From contig CAMDRK010000091.1 in the NCBI GenBank assembly GCA_945906715.1, positions 1 to 8,875 on the forward strand: a stretch of DNA of 8,875 bases, in the 5' to 3' direction. Position 1 is the first letter of the stretch, and the number at the start of each line of letters is the position of its first letter. Below, in pieces: positions 1 through 7,163 of the stretch. The translations under genes and the position numbers were made by a program. Source of the DNA: Nitrospira lenta (GTDB lineage Bacteria > Nitrospirota > Nitrospiria > Nitrospirales > Nitrospiraceae). The notes below the pieces were generated by a model. That model was not told where the DNA came from, searched no databases, and worked only from the letters and a program-made list of their open reading frames with translations.

Positions 1-707
1 TGCAACAGACGGACGGCAGCCGGCGCCAACCTCGTGATGACAGGAAGGAGTTCCTTCCTGATCCGATTGCGATGATAGAGCGGCTTCTCATTGCTTGAAT
101 CACGACGATAGGTCAACCCTTCATGATCCAGATACGCCACCACTTCTTCTCGGGTCGCTGCGAGAAGAGGACGAATAATCCCGTCTTCACGAGCGTACGG
201 CATTCCCGCCAACCCGGCCATCCCTGCCCCCCGCAGCAGCCACATGAGCACCGTTTCCGCCTGGTCATTGGCAGTATGGCCGACCACAATGCGGTCAGCC
301 CCGACCTCGCGAGCCAGTTGCCTCATGAAGTCATAGCGCGCATCGCGGGCCGCAGCTTGAAGCGATGAGCGCTGTCGTCGCTTGACCAGTTTGGGCCGAT
401 GGATGACAAGCGGCAGCTGTCGTTCCTTGCAAAACGTGCTGACAAACACTTCGTCGCCGTTGGACTCCGCACCGCGAAGCCCATAGTTGCAATGGACCAC
501 CGTCAGCGTGAGCCGCCAGGACTGGGCCAGTCGATGGAGAAGAGACAACAACGCGGTCGAATCTGGCCCGCCCGACACCCCCACGAGCAAATGCTGACCG
601 GGAACGAACAGCTGTTGCTGACGCGCCGTTCGAACAAGATGAGCCAACAGTGGCGGTCGTGCAGCAGACCTGGATGACGGCCTTGTGATCGTCGTCTCAG
701 CGGCCAT
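1..707 (-). CDS. tilS: tRNA(Ile)-lysidine synthetase TilS, N-terminal part (truncated by window edge)
   Basis: ATP-dependent enzyme that modifies the wobble C34 of tRNA-Ile(CAU) to lysidine in the cytoplasm, so that it reads AUA codons. The visible 235 residues carry the N-type ATP pyrophosphatase fold: the P-loop SGGPDS at residues 45-50, HCNYGLRG around 72-79, GHTANDQAET at 143-152, and the TilS-typical YHRNRIRKELLP near 211-222. The reading frame is open to the left edge, so the C-terminal domains lie outside the window. The ATG at 707 is only 5 bp after the ribF stop and has just a weak purine-rich stretch upstream, which suggests translational coupling to ribF. An N-terminal extension of about 35 residues precedes the P-loop strand; a later start is possible but no better ribosome site is evident. 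Family assignment is secure; the role is inferred from the family. Confidence 0.95.
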   Translation of the reverse strand, partial: MAAETTITRPSSRSAARPPLLAHLVRTARQQQLFVPGQHLLVGVSGGPDSTALLSLLHRLAQSWRLTLTVVHCNYGLRGAESNGDEVFVSTFCKERQLPLVIHRPKLVKRRQRSSLQAAARDARYDFMRQLAREVGADRIVVGHTANDQAETVLMWLLRGAGMAGLAGMPYAREDGIIRPLLAATREEVVAYLDHEGLTYRRDSSNEKPLYHRNRIRKELLPVITRLAPAAVRLL

Positions 708-712
708 CGTTA

Positions 713-1654
713 CTAAACTCTTTCCGGAATACGCTGCAAGCTGATGCGCGCTTGCTCTACATCACGGACAATTTGCTTCGACAGCTCATCGGCAGAGGCA
801 AAGGTATGATCGCCGCGTACCCGTGCCACAAACTGCACGGTGATGTCCTGACCATAGAGATCGCCGGTCTTATCCAGCAGATTGACTTCGATCAGGCGTT
901 CACCTGCGCCAAAGGTCGGCCTGGTCCCGATATAGGCGATCGAGTCATAGGACTGAGAGCCGTGGATCGTCCGCGCGGCATAGACTCCGTCGGACGGCAC
1001 GACGCGATCGGCAGGAACGCGTACATTGGCCGTGGGCCAGCCCATCGCCTGTCCCTGTTGCATCCCATGCACGACGGTACCCCTGATCCCGTAGACGCGT
1101 CCGAGTAACGCGGCAGCCCTCTCCATATTCCCTGCCTGAATAAGCTTGCGAATCCTGCTTGAACTCACCACGTCTCCCTCCATCGTCAAGGGGGTTACGG
1201 GATGCACGCAGAAGCCGTACTGCCCCCCGAGACGCACGAGGTCATCGATACGCCCTGCGCGGCCTTTCCCAAACGCAAAATGATTGCCCACAAACAGTTC
1301 AGACAGGGTGAGAGACCGGTGCAGGATGTCTTCGGCAAATTGATTCGGGCTCATCGACGCGAAGCTGGGCGTAAATTCCAAGAAGACCACTTCATCGATC
1401 CCCGCCGCTTCGAGATGCGCGAGTTTTTCCTCGGGACTGGTGAGAAAACGAAGATCGACGTGGGGTGCGAGAATTTTTACCGGATGTGGTTCAAAGGTCA
1501 GTACGAGCGCAGTTCCCTGTGCTTTCCTGGCCGTCTCGACCACCGTTTGCAACAGCGCTCGATGGCCGAGATGATGGCCATCGAAATTGCCGATCGTGGC
1601 GACCGGATAGGCACGTCTACACTCGCCGGACAACCCACGCGTTACTTTCAGCAT
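713..1654 (-). CDS. ribF: Bifunctional riboflavin kinase / FAD synthetase
   Basis: Phosphorylates riboflavin to FMN and then adenylylates FMN to FAD in the cytoplasm. At 313 residues it has the usual family length. The N-terminal FAD synthetase (nucleotidyltransferase) domain shows GNFDGHHLGH at 22-31, TFEPHP at 53-58, VGNHFAFGKGRAG at 122-134 and SSSRIR at 164-169. The C-terminal riboflavin kinase domain (about 185-310) shows GWPTAN at 205-210, YIGTRPTFG at 241-249 and IEVNLLD at 255-261, whose Glu256 sits where the kinase catalytic glutamate is expected. The ATG at 1654 follows the hemB stop by 5 bp, so it is probably translated from the hem transcript. Flavin supply has no direct step in heme synthesis, so its place here may simply be co-transcription. 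No defects seen. Confidence 0.96.
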   Translation of the reverse strand: MLKVTRGLSGECRRAYPVATIGNFDGHHLGHRALLQTVVETARKAQGTALVLTFEPHPVKILAPHVDLRFLTSPEEKLAHLEAAGIDEVVFLEFTPSFASMSPNQFAEDILHRSLTLSELFVGNHFAFGKGRAGRIDDLVRLGGQYGFCVHPVTPLTMEGDVVSSSRIRKLIQAGNMERAAALLGRVYGIRGTVVHGMQQGQAMGWPTANVRVPADRVVPSDGVYAARTIHGSQSYDSIAYIGTRPTFGAGERLIEVNLLDKTGDLYGQDITVQFVARVRGDHTFASADELSKQIVRDVEQARISLQRIPERV

Positions 1655-1659
1655 AGTCG

Positions 1660-2631
1660 TCAGCGGAGAAGACGCGCGGCGTCTTTGGCAAAGTATGTCA
1701 GAATGAGATCCGCGCCGGCGCGTTTAATCGAGAGCAACGATTCCATCATCGCCCGCGATTCGTCGAGCCAGCCGGCGTTGGCGGCCGCTTTGATCATGCT
1801 GTATTCTCCACTCACTTGATAGGCTGCCACAGGTAATAACATCTGCGCTCTGGCTGCGGCAATGATATCGAGATACGGCAGCGCCGGTTTCACCATGACA
1901 ATGTCCGCCCCTTCTTCGACATCGAGCGCGATCTCTCGAAGCGCTTCCCGGCGGTTGGCAGGATCCATCTGATACGACTGCCGATCGCCGAATTGAGGGC
2001 TCGAAAACGCCGCATCCCGAAATGGCGCATAAAAACAGGACGCAAACTTGGCGGCATAGGCCATGATCGGCAGCTCTGGGAAACCAGCCTGATCCAATTC
2101 CGTCCGGATCGCCGCCACCCGCCCATCCATCATATCGGACGGCGCCACCATATCGGCCCCGGCTTGCGCATGGGTCTTAGCCATCGCACGAAGACAGTCC
2201 AAGGTTTCATCGTTGAGGATGCGACCGTCCTTGACGATTCCGCAATGGCCATGATCGGTGTATTCATCGATGCAGACGTCGGTCACGACCATCAGACCAG
2301 GAACATGGTCCTTCACCGCCTTGACAGCCCGCTGCACAATACCGTTCGGATCGAACCCCGAACTCCCGCGAGCATCTTTCCGATCGGGAATCCCAAAGAG
2401 AATGACGGCGGAAATCCCCAAGGCCGCAATCTCACTGGCCTCTTTTACCAAAAGATCGACCGAAAGCCGGAACTGGCCCGGCATCGAGGCGATCTCTTCC
2501 CTTCGATCTCGCCCCTCGACGACGAACAATGGATAGATAAAGTCAGACGGAGCAAGGCTCGTCTCCCGAACCATGCGGCGAAAGGCCTCATGCTGCCGCA
2601 GCCGGCGAAGGCGTTGTATTGGGAAAGCCAT
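1660..2631 (-). CDS. hemB: Porphobilinogen synthase (5-aminolevulinate dehydratase)
   Basis: Condenses two 5-aminolevulinate molecules to porphobilinogen, the first common step of tetrapyrrole synthesis; cytoplasmic and normally octameric. The 323 residues match the family length. The two Schiff-base lysines are present: Lys195 in AYAAKFASCFYAPFR and Lys248 in MVKPALPYLDI. The active-site metal loop reads DVCIDEYTDHGHCG at 118-131. It has Cys120 and Cys130 of the zinc class, but Asp122 where zinc enzymes have the middle cysteine, so it is a hybrid of the Cys-rich and Asp-rich classes. The start ATG at 2631 is 3 bp after the CBS gene stop and has the ribosome site GAGGAAG (2638-2644) six bases upstream, inside the end of the CBS gene. 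Function is secure; metal use is open. Confidence 0.98.
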   Translation of the reverse strand: MAFPIQRLRRLRQHEAFRRMVRETSLAPSDFIYPLFVVEGRDRREEIASMPGQFRLSVDLLVKEASEIAALGISAVILFGIPDRKDARGSSGFDPNGIVQRAVKAVKDHVPGLMVVTDVCIDEYTDHGHCGIVKDGRILNDETLDCLRAMAKTHAQAGADMVAPSDMMDGRVAAIRTELDQAGFPELPIMAYAAKFASCFYAPFRDAAFSSPQFGDRQSYQMDPANRREALREIALDVEEGADIVMVKPALPYLDIIAAARAQMLLPVAAYQVSGEYSMIKAAANAGWLDESRAMMESLLSIKRAGADLILTYFAKDAARLLR

Positions 2632-2634
2632 CGA

Positions 2635-3027
2635 TCACTTCCTCGGGAGATTCGTTAAAAACACCACGATATCGCGCACAGAAATCAGGCCGGACAATTT
2701 GCCGTCATGAGTCACACCAAGATGGCGAATATGCGTTTGGGCCATGAGATCGTTGGCATCCAAGAGGGTCTTATTCTCATCGATCGTCAAGATTGGAGCC
2801 GACATAACCTGCTCAGCCGTCGTCTTGTGGGTATCGGCTCCTGCCGCGACCACACGCCGGACCATATCGGTATCGGTAAGGATGCCGATAATCTCCTTTC
2901 CATTTGTCACGAACAGGCTGCCGATGCTGCGATCGCGCATGATCCGTGCTGCAGTCTGCGCATCCGTATCACGCTCTATCGTAATAAACTTCTCTCTGGG
3001 AACCATAAACGACTTGACTGCAACCAT
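2635..3027 (-). CDS. Small tandem CBS-domain protein
   Basis: A 130-residue protein made almost entirely of two CBS motifs (a Bateman module), about residues 6-62 and 72-126. The first ends in GILTDTDMVRRVV (48-60), the second in GLISVRDIVVFL (113-124). Stand-alone CBS pairs usually bind adenine nucleotides (AMP, ADP, ATP or S-adenosylmethionine) and act as energy or ligand sensors; no catalytic domain is attached. The start chosen is the ATG at 3027, because a strong AGGAGG lies eight bases upstream (3036-3041). A TTG at 3054 would add nine residues, but that extension contains the ribosome site itself. It sits between cobA-hemD and hemB in the operon, so control of tetrapyrrole enzymes is an attractive but unproven role. 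Its ligand and partner cannot be read from the sequence. Confidence 0.93.
   Translation of the reverse strand: MVAVKSFMVPREKFITIERDTDAQTAARIMRDRSIGSLFVTNGKEIIGILTDTDMVRRVVAAGADTHKTTAEQVMSAPILTIDENKTLLDANDLMAQTHIRHLGVTHDGKLSGLISVRDIVVFLTNLPRK
2638..2644 (-). promoter_or_regulatory. Ribosome binding site of hemB
   Basis: GAGGAAG on the minus strand, six bases before the hemB ATG. It overlaps the last codons of the upstream CBS gene, which supports translational coupling and fixes the hemB start. Confidence 0.75.
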
Positions 3028-3034
3028 AATCATG

Positions 3035-3043
3035 CCCTCCTTT
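3035..3043 (-). promoter_or_regulatory. Strong ribosome binding site of the CBS gene
   Basis: AAAGGAGGG on the minus strand; its AGGAGG core is eight bases before the ATG at 3027 and only two before another in-frame ATG at 3033. This is the best Shine-Dalgarno sequence in the operon and decides the start at 3027. Together with the 62-bp gap upstream it suggests independently strong translation rather than coupling to cobA-hemD. Confidence 0.85.
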
Positions 3044-3089
3044 GACTCATTCAATCCATCCCCCTGCCGTGCAGTCCATCTGCTTCGGC

Positions 3090-4655
3090 CTATCCGCTCG
3101 TAGAAGCAGCGACTCGATCCCCTTGCTTGAAATGCCTCACAATCGCTTCTGCCAATGCCGGAACAGTATTTTCTTCCGGCATAACGGTAACCGTCAACCC
3201 ATATTCTTTTGCCGTATGTGCCGTAATGGGCCCGATGCAGGCTACCACCACCCCTGCGAGAAGAGGTCTCACCGCGTCTTGCCCACCGAAGAGCTCCATG
3301 AAGTTTCGGACAGTGGAGGAACTCGTGAATGTCATCACCGCCACTTGCCCATCATGAAGCTGTTGCGTCAAAGACACAACGTCCACCGCCGGGGCGATCG
3401 TGCGATAGACAGGAATCACATCGACGGTTGCCCCTAACTCACGCAACTGTTCCGGTAAGATTTCGCGAGCGACTTCAGCTCGTGGAATCAATATGCGGTT
3501 CCCACGGATTCCCACATGGGCCAATGAGGCGATCACACCCTCTGCCTGAAACTCGGCTGGCACGACATCCGGAGTCAGCCCATAGTGTCCCAATTCCTGC
3601 GCAGTTCTCGGTCCAATCGCGCAGAGGCGAAGGTTTGCCAACGCGCGCGCATCTTTTCCTGCCGCATGGAGCCGATCCATGAAGGGCTTCACCCCATTCA
3701 CGCTGGTAAAAATAAGCCATTGATAGGTACTGATACGAGCCACCGCGTCATCGATGGCCTGCCAACTCGCTGGAGGCACGATCTGAATCGTCGGAATTTC
3801 CACCGGCTCCGCGCCATAGGCTGCCAGCAGCTGAGAAAATTCTCTTGCCTGCTCCTGTGGCCTGGTCAGCACGATCCGTTTCCCGAAGAGCGGCTTGGTT
3901 TCGAACCAGTTCAGTTGCCCTCGCAATCGCACGACTTCACCGACAACGATCACTGTCGGCGGCTCAAGATGCGCGGCTTCCGCTCGTGCGACAATATCGC
4001 CCAGTGTGCCCACGATAGTCTGTTGAGTGGCTTTGGTCCCCCAGCGGATTGCCGCAACCGGCTGGTCGGATGGCCTTCCCTCCGACAGCAACTGTTCGAC
4101 GATGGAAGGAAGATTCTTCATGCCCATCATGAACACAAGTGTCCCCGATGCACTGGCCAACTTCGGCCATTCCAACTGAGTTCCCGGCTTGGTGGGATCT
4201 TCATGACCGGTCACAAACGTGACCGTGGAGGCCAGCGTACGATGGGTCACAGGAATACCCGCATAGGCAGGAACCGCAACCGCCGCCGTCACACCAGGTA
4301 CAACCTCGAATTCGACCCCTCCGGCAGCCACCGCTTCTGCCTCTTCTCCACCCCGTCCGAAAACAAAGGGATCGCCCCCTTTGAGCCGAACCACGACCTT
4401 TCCCTCTTTGGCCCTATCGATGAGCAGCCGATTGATATCGGCTTGGTTTTGATACTGCCCCCGCCCCCGCCGACCGACATAGATGCGCTGTGCTGTGGCT
4501 GGAGCATACTGAAGCAAGACCGGATTGGCGAGATAATCGTAAAGGACAACATCGGCAGCCTCAAGACACTCCTTCCCCTTTAGCGTCAACAGTCCTGGAT
4601 CCCCTGGCCCCGCTCCTACCAAGTACACCTTTCCTGCTCTTTTCGATTCTGTCAT
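3090..4655 (-). CDS. cobA-hemD: Fused uroporphyrinogen-III C-methyltransferase / uroporphyrinogen-III synthase
   Basis: A 521-residue two-domain enzyme. Residues about 8-250 are an S-adenosylmethionine uroporphyrinogen-III methyltransferase (SUMT) that makes precorrin-2. Its motifs are GAGPGDP at 14-20, VVRLKGGDPFVFGRGGEE ending at 105, VVPGVTAAVAVPAYAGIPVTHR at about 118-139, and MGMKNL at 177-182. Residues about 257-510 are uroporphyrinogen-III synthase (HemD), which closes hydroxymethylbilane with inversion of ring D. Its motifs are KRIVLTRP at 259-266, FTSVNGV at 316-322, AIGPRTA at 346-352, FTSSSTVRNF at 443-452 and CIGPITA at 473-479. The start ATG at 4655 overlaps the hemC stop by 4 bp (ATGA), so translation is coupled to the enzyme that supplies its substrate. 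The fusion puts the last heme-shared step and the first siroheme/cobalamin step on one chain. Similar fusions are known in several bacterial groups. Confidence 0.97.
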   Translation of the reverse strand: MTESKRAGKVYLVGAGPGDPGLLTLKGKECLEAADVVLYDYLANPVLLQYAPATAQRIYVGRRGRGQYQNQADINRLLIDRAKEGKVVVRLKGGDPFVFGRGGEEAEAVAAGGVEFEVVPGVTAAVAVPAYAGIPVTHRTLASTVTFVTGHEDPTKPGTQLEWPKLASASGTLVFMMGMKNLPSIVEQLLSEGRPSDQPVAAIRWGTKATQQTIVGTLGDIVARAEAAHLEPPTVIVVGEVVRLRGQLNWFETKPLFGKRIVLTRPQEQAREFSQLLAAYGAEPVEIPTIQIVPPASWQAIDDAVARISTYQWLIFTSVNGVKPFMDRLHAAGKDARALANLRLCAIGPRTAQELGHYGLTPDVVPAEFQAEGVIASLAHVGIRGNRILIPRAEVAREILPEQLRELGATVDVIPVYRTIAPAVDVVSLTQQLHDGQVAVMTFTSSSTVRNFMELFGGQDAVRPLLAGVVVACIGPITAHTAKEYGLTVTVMPEENTVPALAEAIVRHFKQGDRVAASTSG

Positions 4656-5599
4656 GTGGGTCTGTAGATCGCTTGGAGTATTCTGTCGCCACCACGGGCG
4701 AGCAGCCGTTCCGCAAGTTGGATACCCATCGACTCCGGATCCTCAATGGTTCCTTCAACGCTATCGCGAATGAGCTCTTTACCGTCTACACTGGATACCA
4801 AGCCTTCCAATCTCACCCCTGTCCCGGCGACTGTCGCATGCGCCGCGATCGGAACCTGACAACCGCCTTGGAGCCGATGGAGCAATGCCCGTTCTGCAAG
4901 AACGGCTGTCCTGCTCGGCGCATGGTCCAAGCCGCTCAACAACGACTGAATAAAGAGATCGTCTCGCCGGCCCTCAATGCCCAGCGCTCCCTGGCCAATG
5001 GCAGGCAAACTAATCTGCGGGGAAAGATACTCCGTAATTTCATGCGCCCAGGCCAATCGCCGGAGCCCGGCTGCGGCAAGCACGATGGCGTCAAACTGTC
5101 CCTCCCGTAATTTCTTGAGACGGGTGTCCAAGTTCCCACGCAACATGGCAATCGTCAGATCAGGCCTGGCATGTAGGAGCTGCGATTGGCGGCGAAGGCT
5201 GCTCGTCCCGATCCTGGCGCCACGAGGGAGATCCTTGAACGACCGCCCGTCGCGACTAATCAAGGCATCACGGGGATCCTCGCGTGGCGGCACACAGAGA
5301 ATGGCCAAGCCCTCGGGCAACTCCGTCGGCACATCTTTCATGCTATGCACGGCCAGATCGATCTCGCCGCTCAACAGGGCTTCCTCGATCTCCTTTACGA
5401 ACAGCCCCTTCCCGCCGATTTGGGCCAGCGGAACGTCAAGAATCTTGTCTCCCGATGTCTGGATCCTTTTCAATGTCACCACGACATGCGGGGCCAGCGC
5501 GTGCAGCTGCGCCTGCACCCACTCACTCTGCTGCACCGCCAACTTACTGCCGCGCGTTCCCAGTACAACGGTCGATCGTTCATGGACGACTGGTGGCAT
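4652..5599 (-). CDS. hemC: Hydroxymethylbilane synthase (porphobilinogen deaminase)
   Basis: Polymerises four porphobilinogens to the linear hydroxymethylbilane, using a covalently bound dipyrromethane cofactor; cytoplasmic. The 315 residues match the family. Visible motifs are LGTRGSKLAV at 13-22, IGGKGLFVKEIEEALL at 61-76, HSMKD at 85-89 with the catalytic Asp89, GTSSLRRQSQL at 131-141, RGNLDTRL at 154-161, and GGCQVPI at 245-251 with Cys247 as cofactor attachment site. The ATG at 5599 is preceded by AAAGGGAG with unusually short spacing (about 2-5 bases depending on register). The 171-bp gap upstream separates it from hemA and holds a long inverted repeat, so its expression may be set partly apart from hemA. 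Its stop overlaps the cobA-hemD start. Confidence 0.98.
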   Translation of the reverse strand: MPPVVHERSTVVLGTRGSKLAVQQSEWVQAQLHALAPHVVVTLKRIQTSGDKILDVPLAQIGGKGLFVKEIEEALLSGEIDLAVHSMKDVPTELPEGLAILCVPPREDPRDALISRDGRSFKDLPRGARIGTSSLRRQSQLLHARPDLTIAMLRGNLDTRLKKLREGQFDAIVLAAAGLRRLAWAHEITEYLSPQISLPAIGQGALGIEGRRDDLFIQSLLSGLDHAPSRTAVLAERALLHRLQGGCQVPIAAHATVAGTGVRLEGLVSSVDGKELIRDSVEGTIEDPESMGIQLAERLLARGGDRILQAIYRPT

Positions 5600-5770
5600 A
5601 GCTCCCTTTCACACTCTCAGAACTGGTCTATCAGGTCTATTCAGTCTGTCTGGTCTATCTCGTCTATCTGGTTCATCGGTTCGCCTGATTTAGCTTCATG
5701 CAACCGAACACACGAGACAGACCGAATAGACCGGACAGACCAGATAGACGAAATAACGATCTTCTAACAT
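5600..5770. other. hemA-hemC intergenic region
   Basis: This is the longest non-coding stretch in the window at 171 bp. It holds the inverted nonamer repeat (5624-5757), the hemC ribosome site just above 5600, and little else. I looked for a -35/-10 pair reading toward hemC and saw none that is convincing. Small reading frames here, such as one starting just after the hemA stop, only translate the nonamers into three-residue repeats and are not credible genes. Confidence 0.85.
5624..5757. repeat. Long imperfect inverted repeat built of tandem 9-bp units (hemA-hemC intergenic)
   Basis: The plus strand shows six to seven consecutive nonamers near the consensus TGGTCTATC at 5624-5686: tggtctatc, aggtctatt, cagtctgtc, tggtctatc, tcgtctatc, tggttcatc, then a decayed unit. 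After a non-repetitive centre (about 5687-5703), six nonamers of opposite orientation follow at 5704-5757: ccgaacaca, cgagacaga, ccgaataga, ccggacaga, ccagataga, cgaaataac. The arms are symmetric about 5687.5. By hand alignment, 5627-5671 against 5704-5748 gives 33 Watson-Crick pairs of 45, and 39 of 45 with G-U pairs in minus-strand RNA. It does not end in a T-tract, so it is not a classical terminator. It could be a dispersed repeat, a protein-binding array or an mRNA hairpin between hemA and hemC. Confidence 0.9.
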
Positions 5771-7162
5771 TCAATGATCCGACGTCTTGGAACCACTTCT
5801 CGGAGTGGCCTGCTCAACATCCTGAATATCTTCCTGTGACAAATGACAGGTCTCCGAGGCAGATGACGCACGATCATCGACAGGGGATACCGCAGAGTCG
5901 CCAAGGTTGAAAAACCGTCTCGCCGCTTCGATAAAGGCCGTTCCCTCTGAAGAATTTACCTCAGCTTTGAGCGTCATCATTGTATTATGAATAAGTTTAT
6001 TCACAATCGACGACGCCATCGCCTCAACCAATTCTCGCTCCGGCGTGGACAGATTCGCCAATCGCCCCAAGGTCTTATCGAGCTCGGCTTGCTTGATATC
6101 TTCGACCCGTGCACGGAGAGCCACGATCGTGGGAGTGACCTCCAGCGACTGAAGCCATTGCCGCGTAACCCCGACTTCATCCACCACCATCCTCTCGGCT
6201 TTCTCAGCTTCGTTTAAGCGTTCCCCGCGATTCCGTTCAACCCGGGTCTTCAAATCATCGATGTCGAAGAGGAAGGCATTGTCCACATGCCGCACCGCCG
6301 GATCGATATTGCGAGGAACGGAGATGTCGATCAAGAACATCGGACGATTCATCCGTTGCTTGACCGAGCGCTGCACGTCATCCTCGCTCACAAGATAGTG
6401 CGCAGCGCCGGTCGATACTAAGACGATATCGGCGGAAGCCATGTCTTCTCGAAACTCCTCAAACGCAACCGCGGTACCGCCGAATCGGTTCGCCAATTCC
6501 AGCGCATGCTGCGGGCTCCTGGTCGTCACCCGGACATGCCGAACACCGTTGGCGATAAAATGTTTCGCCGCCAGCTTGGCCATCTCTCCCGCCCCCACCA
6601 ACAAAACAGTTTTATCGCTTAAGTCCGAAAAGATCTTTTTGGCTAATTCGACTGCGGCATAACTGACGGATACCGCCATCTCGGAGATTTTTGTTTCTGT
6701 CCGCACGCGCTTGGCGACGGAGATCGCTTTTTTCACCACCTTGTTCAAGATGATGCCGGTCGCCTTGTGTGTCAGCGCAACCTCGAACGCATCTTTGATC
6801 TGACCAAGAATCTGCGATTCGCCGACGATCATGGAATCGAGGCTGGAAGCCACCCGAAATAAATGGCTGATCGCCCGATCTCCCTCGTGCCAGTACAAAT
6901 GGGGAGTCAGCTGCTCCGAAGACAGGGAAAGGTGGGCATCGGCCAGGAAGTCCTGGATTCGTCCATACCCCGATTCGATCTCATCGACGACGGCATAGAC
7001 CTCAACACGATTGCAGGTCGAAAGTAATACCCCCTCCCTCACCCCCTGATATGAACAGAGCCGAGACAAGGCTTCGCCCATTCGGCTCTCAGGAATCGCC
7101 AGCTTCTCGCGGATTTCGACCGGGGCGGTCTTATGGCTCAAGCCGACAACAATAATATGCAT
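5771..7162 (-). CDS. hemA: Glutamyl-tRNA reductase
   Basis: NADPH-dependent reduction of glutamyl-tRNA to glutamate-1-semialdehyde, the committed and usually regulated step of the C5 tetrapyrrole pathway. Motifs: GLSHKTAPVEIREKLA at 7-22, LSTCNRVEVY at 47-56 with the catalytic nucleophile Cys50, GESQILGQIKDAF at 114-126, the nucleotide-binding VLLVGAGEMA at 186-195, and LIDISVPRNIDP at 277-288. A helical dimerisation domain follows, to about 419. The start is the ATG at 7162, which begins the conserved MHIIVVGLSHKT and lies one base after the ccsA-like stop. An upstream in-frame ATG at 7201 would add 13 unlike residues overlapping that gene. At 463 residues it is somewhat long, because of a polar, Ser/Asp-rich tail of about 44 residues after the dimerisation domain. 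No clear ribosome site of its own, so coupling to the upstream gene is likely. Confidence 0.98.
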   Translation of the reverse strand: MHIIVVGLSHKTAPVEIREKLAIPESRMGEALSRLCSYQGVREGVLLSTCNRVEVYAVVDEIESGYGRIQDFLADAHLSLSSEQLTPHLYWHEGDRAISHLFRVASSLDSMIVGESQILGQIKDAFEVALTHKATGIILNKVVKKAISVAKRVRTETKISEMAVSVSYAAVELAKKIFSDLSDKTVLLVGAGEMAKLAAKHFIANGVRHVRVTTRSPQHALELANRFGGTAVAFEEFREDMASADIVLVSTGAAHYLVSEDDVQRSVKQRMNRPMFLIDISVPRNIDPAVRHVDNAFLFDIDDLKTRVERNRGERLNEAEKAERMVVDEVGVTRQWLQSLEVTPTIVALRARVEDIKQAELDKTLGRLANLSTPERELVEAMASSIVNKLIHNTMMTLKAEVNSSEGTAFIEAARRFFNLGDSAVSPVDDRASSASETCHLSQEDIQDVEQATPRSGSKTSDH

Positions 7163-7163
7163 A

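Noticed and set aside
3080..3109. Seven-base inverted repeat CTGCTTC/GAAGCAG around the cobA-hemD stop codon
   Set aside because: The 16-base loop, short stem and lack of a T-tract make it a poor terminator; it is within chance expectation.
3585..4583. Long plus-strand open frame of 332 codons opposite cobA-hemD
   Set aside because: It is antisense to a gene with clear family motifs, has no recognisable domain and has a composition typical of a shadow frame in GC-rich DNA. The same holds for other plus-strand frames below position 7160.
5624..5757. Regular short repeats resembling a CRISPR array
   Set aside because: Units are 9 bp, adjacent without spacers, and switch orientation at the centre; no 25-40 bp repeat-spacer pattern and no cas genes in the window.
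5624..5757. Rho-independent terminator after hemA
   Set aside because: The potential stem is long but imperfect and rich in A-T and G-U pairs, and in the minus-strand direction it is not followed by a U-tract.
5690..5768. Small minus-strand ORF starting just after the hemA stop (about 24 codons)
   Set aside because: Its residues are only the translation of the nonamer repeat in a three-residue rhythm, and no ribosome site precedes it.
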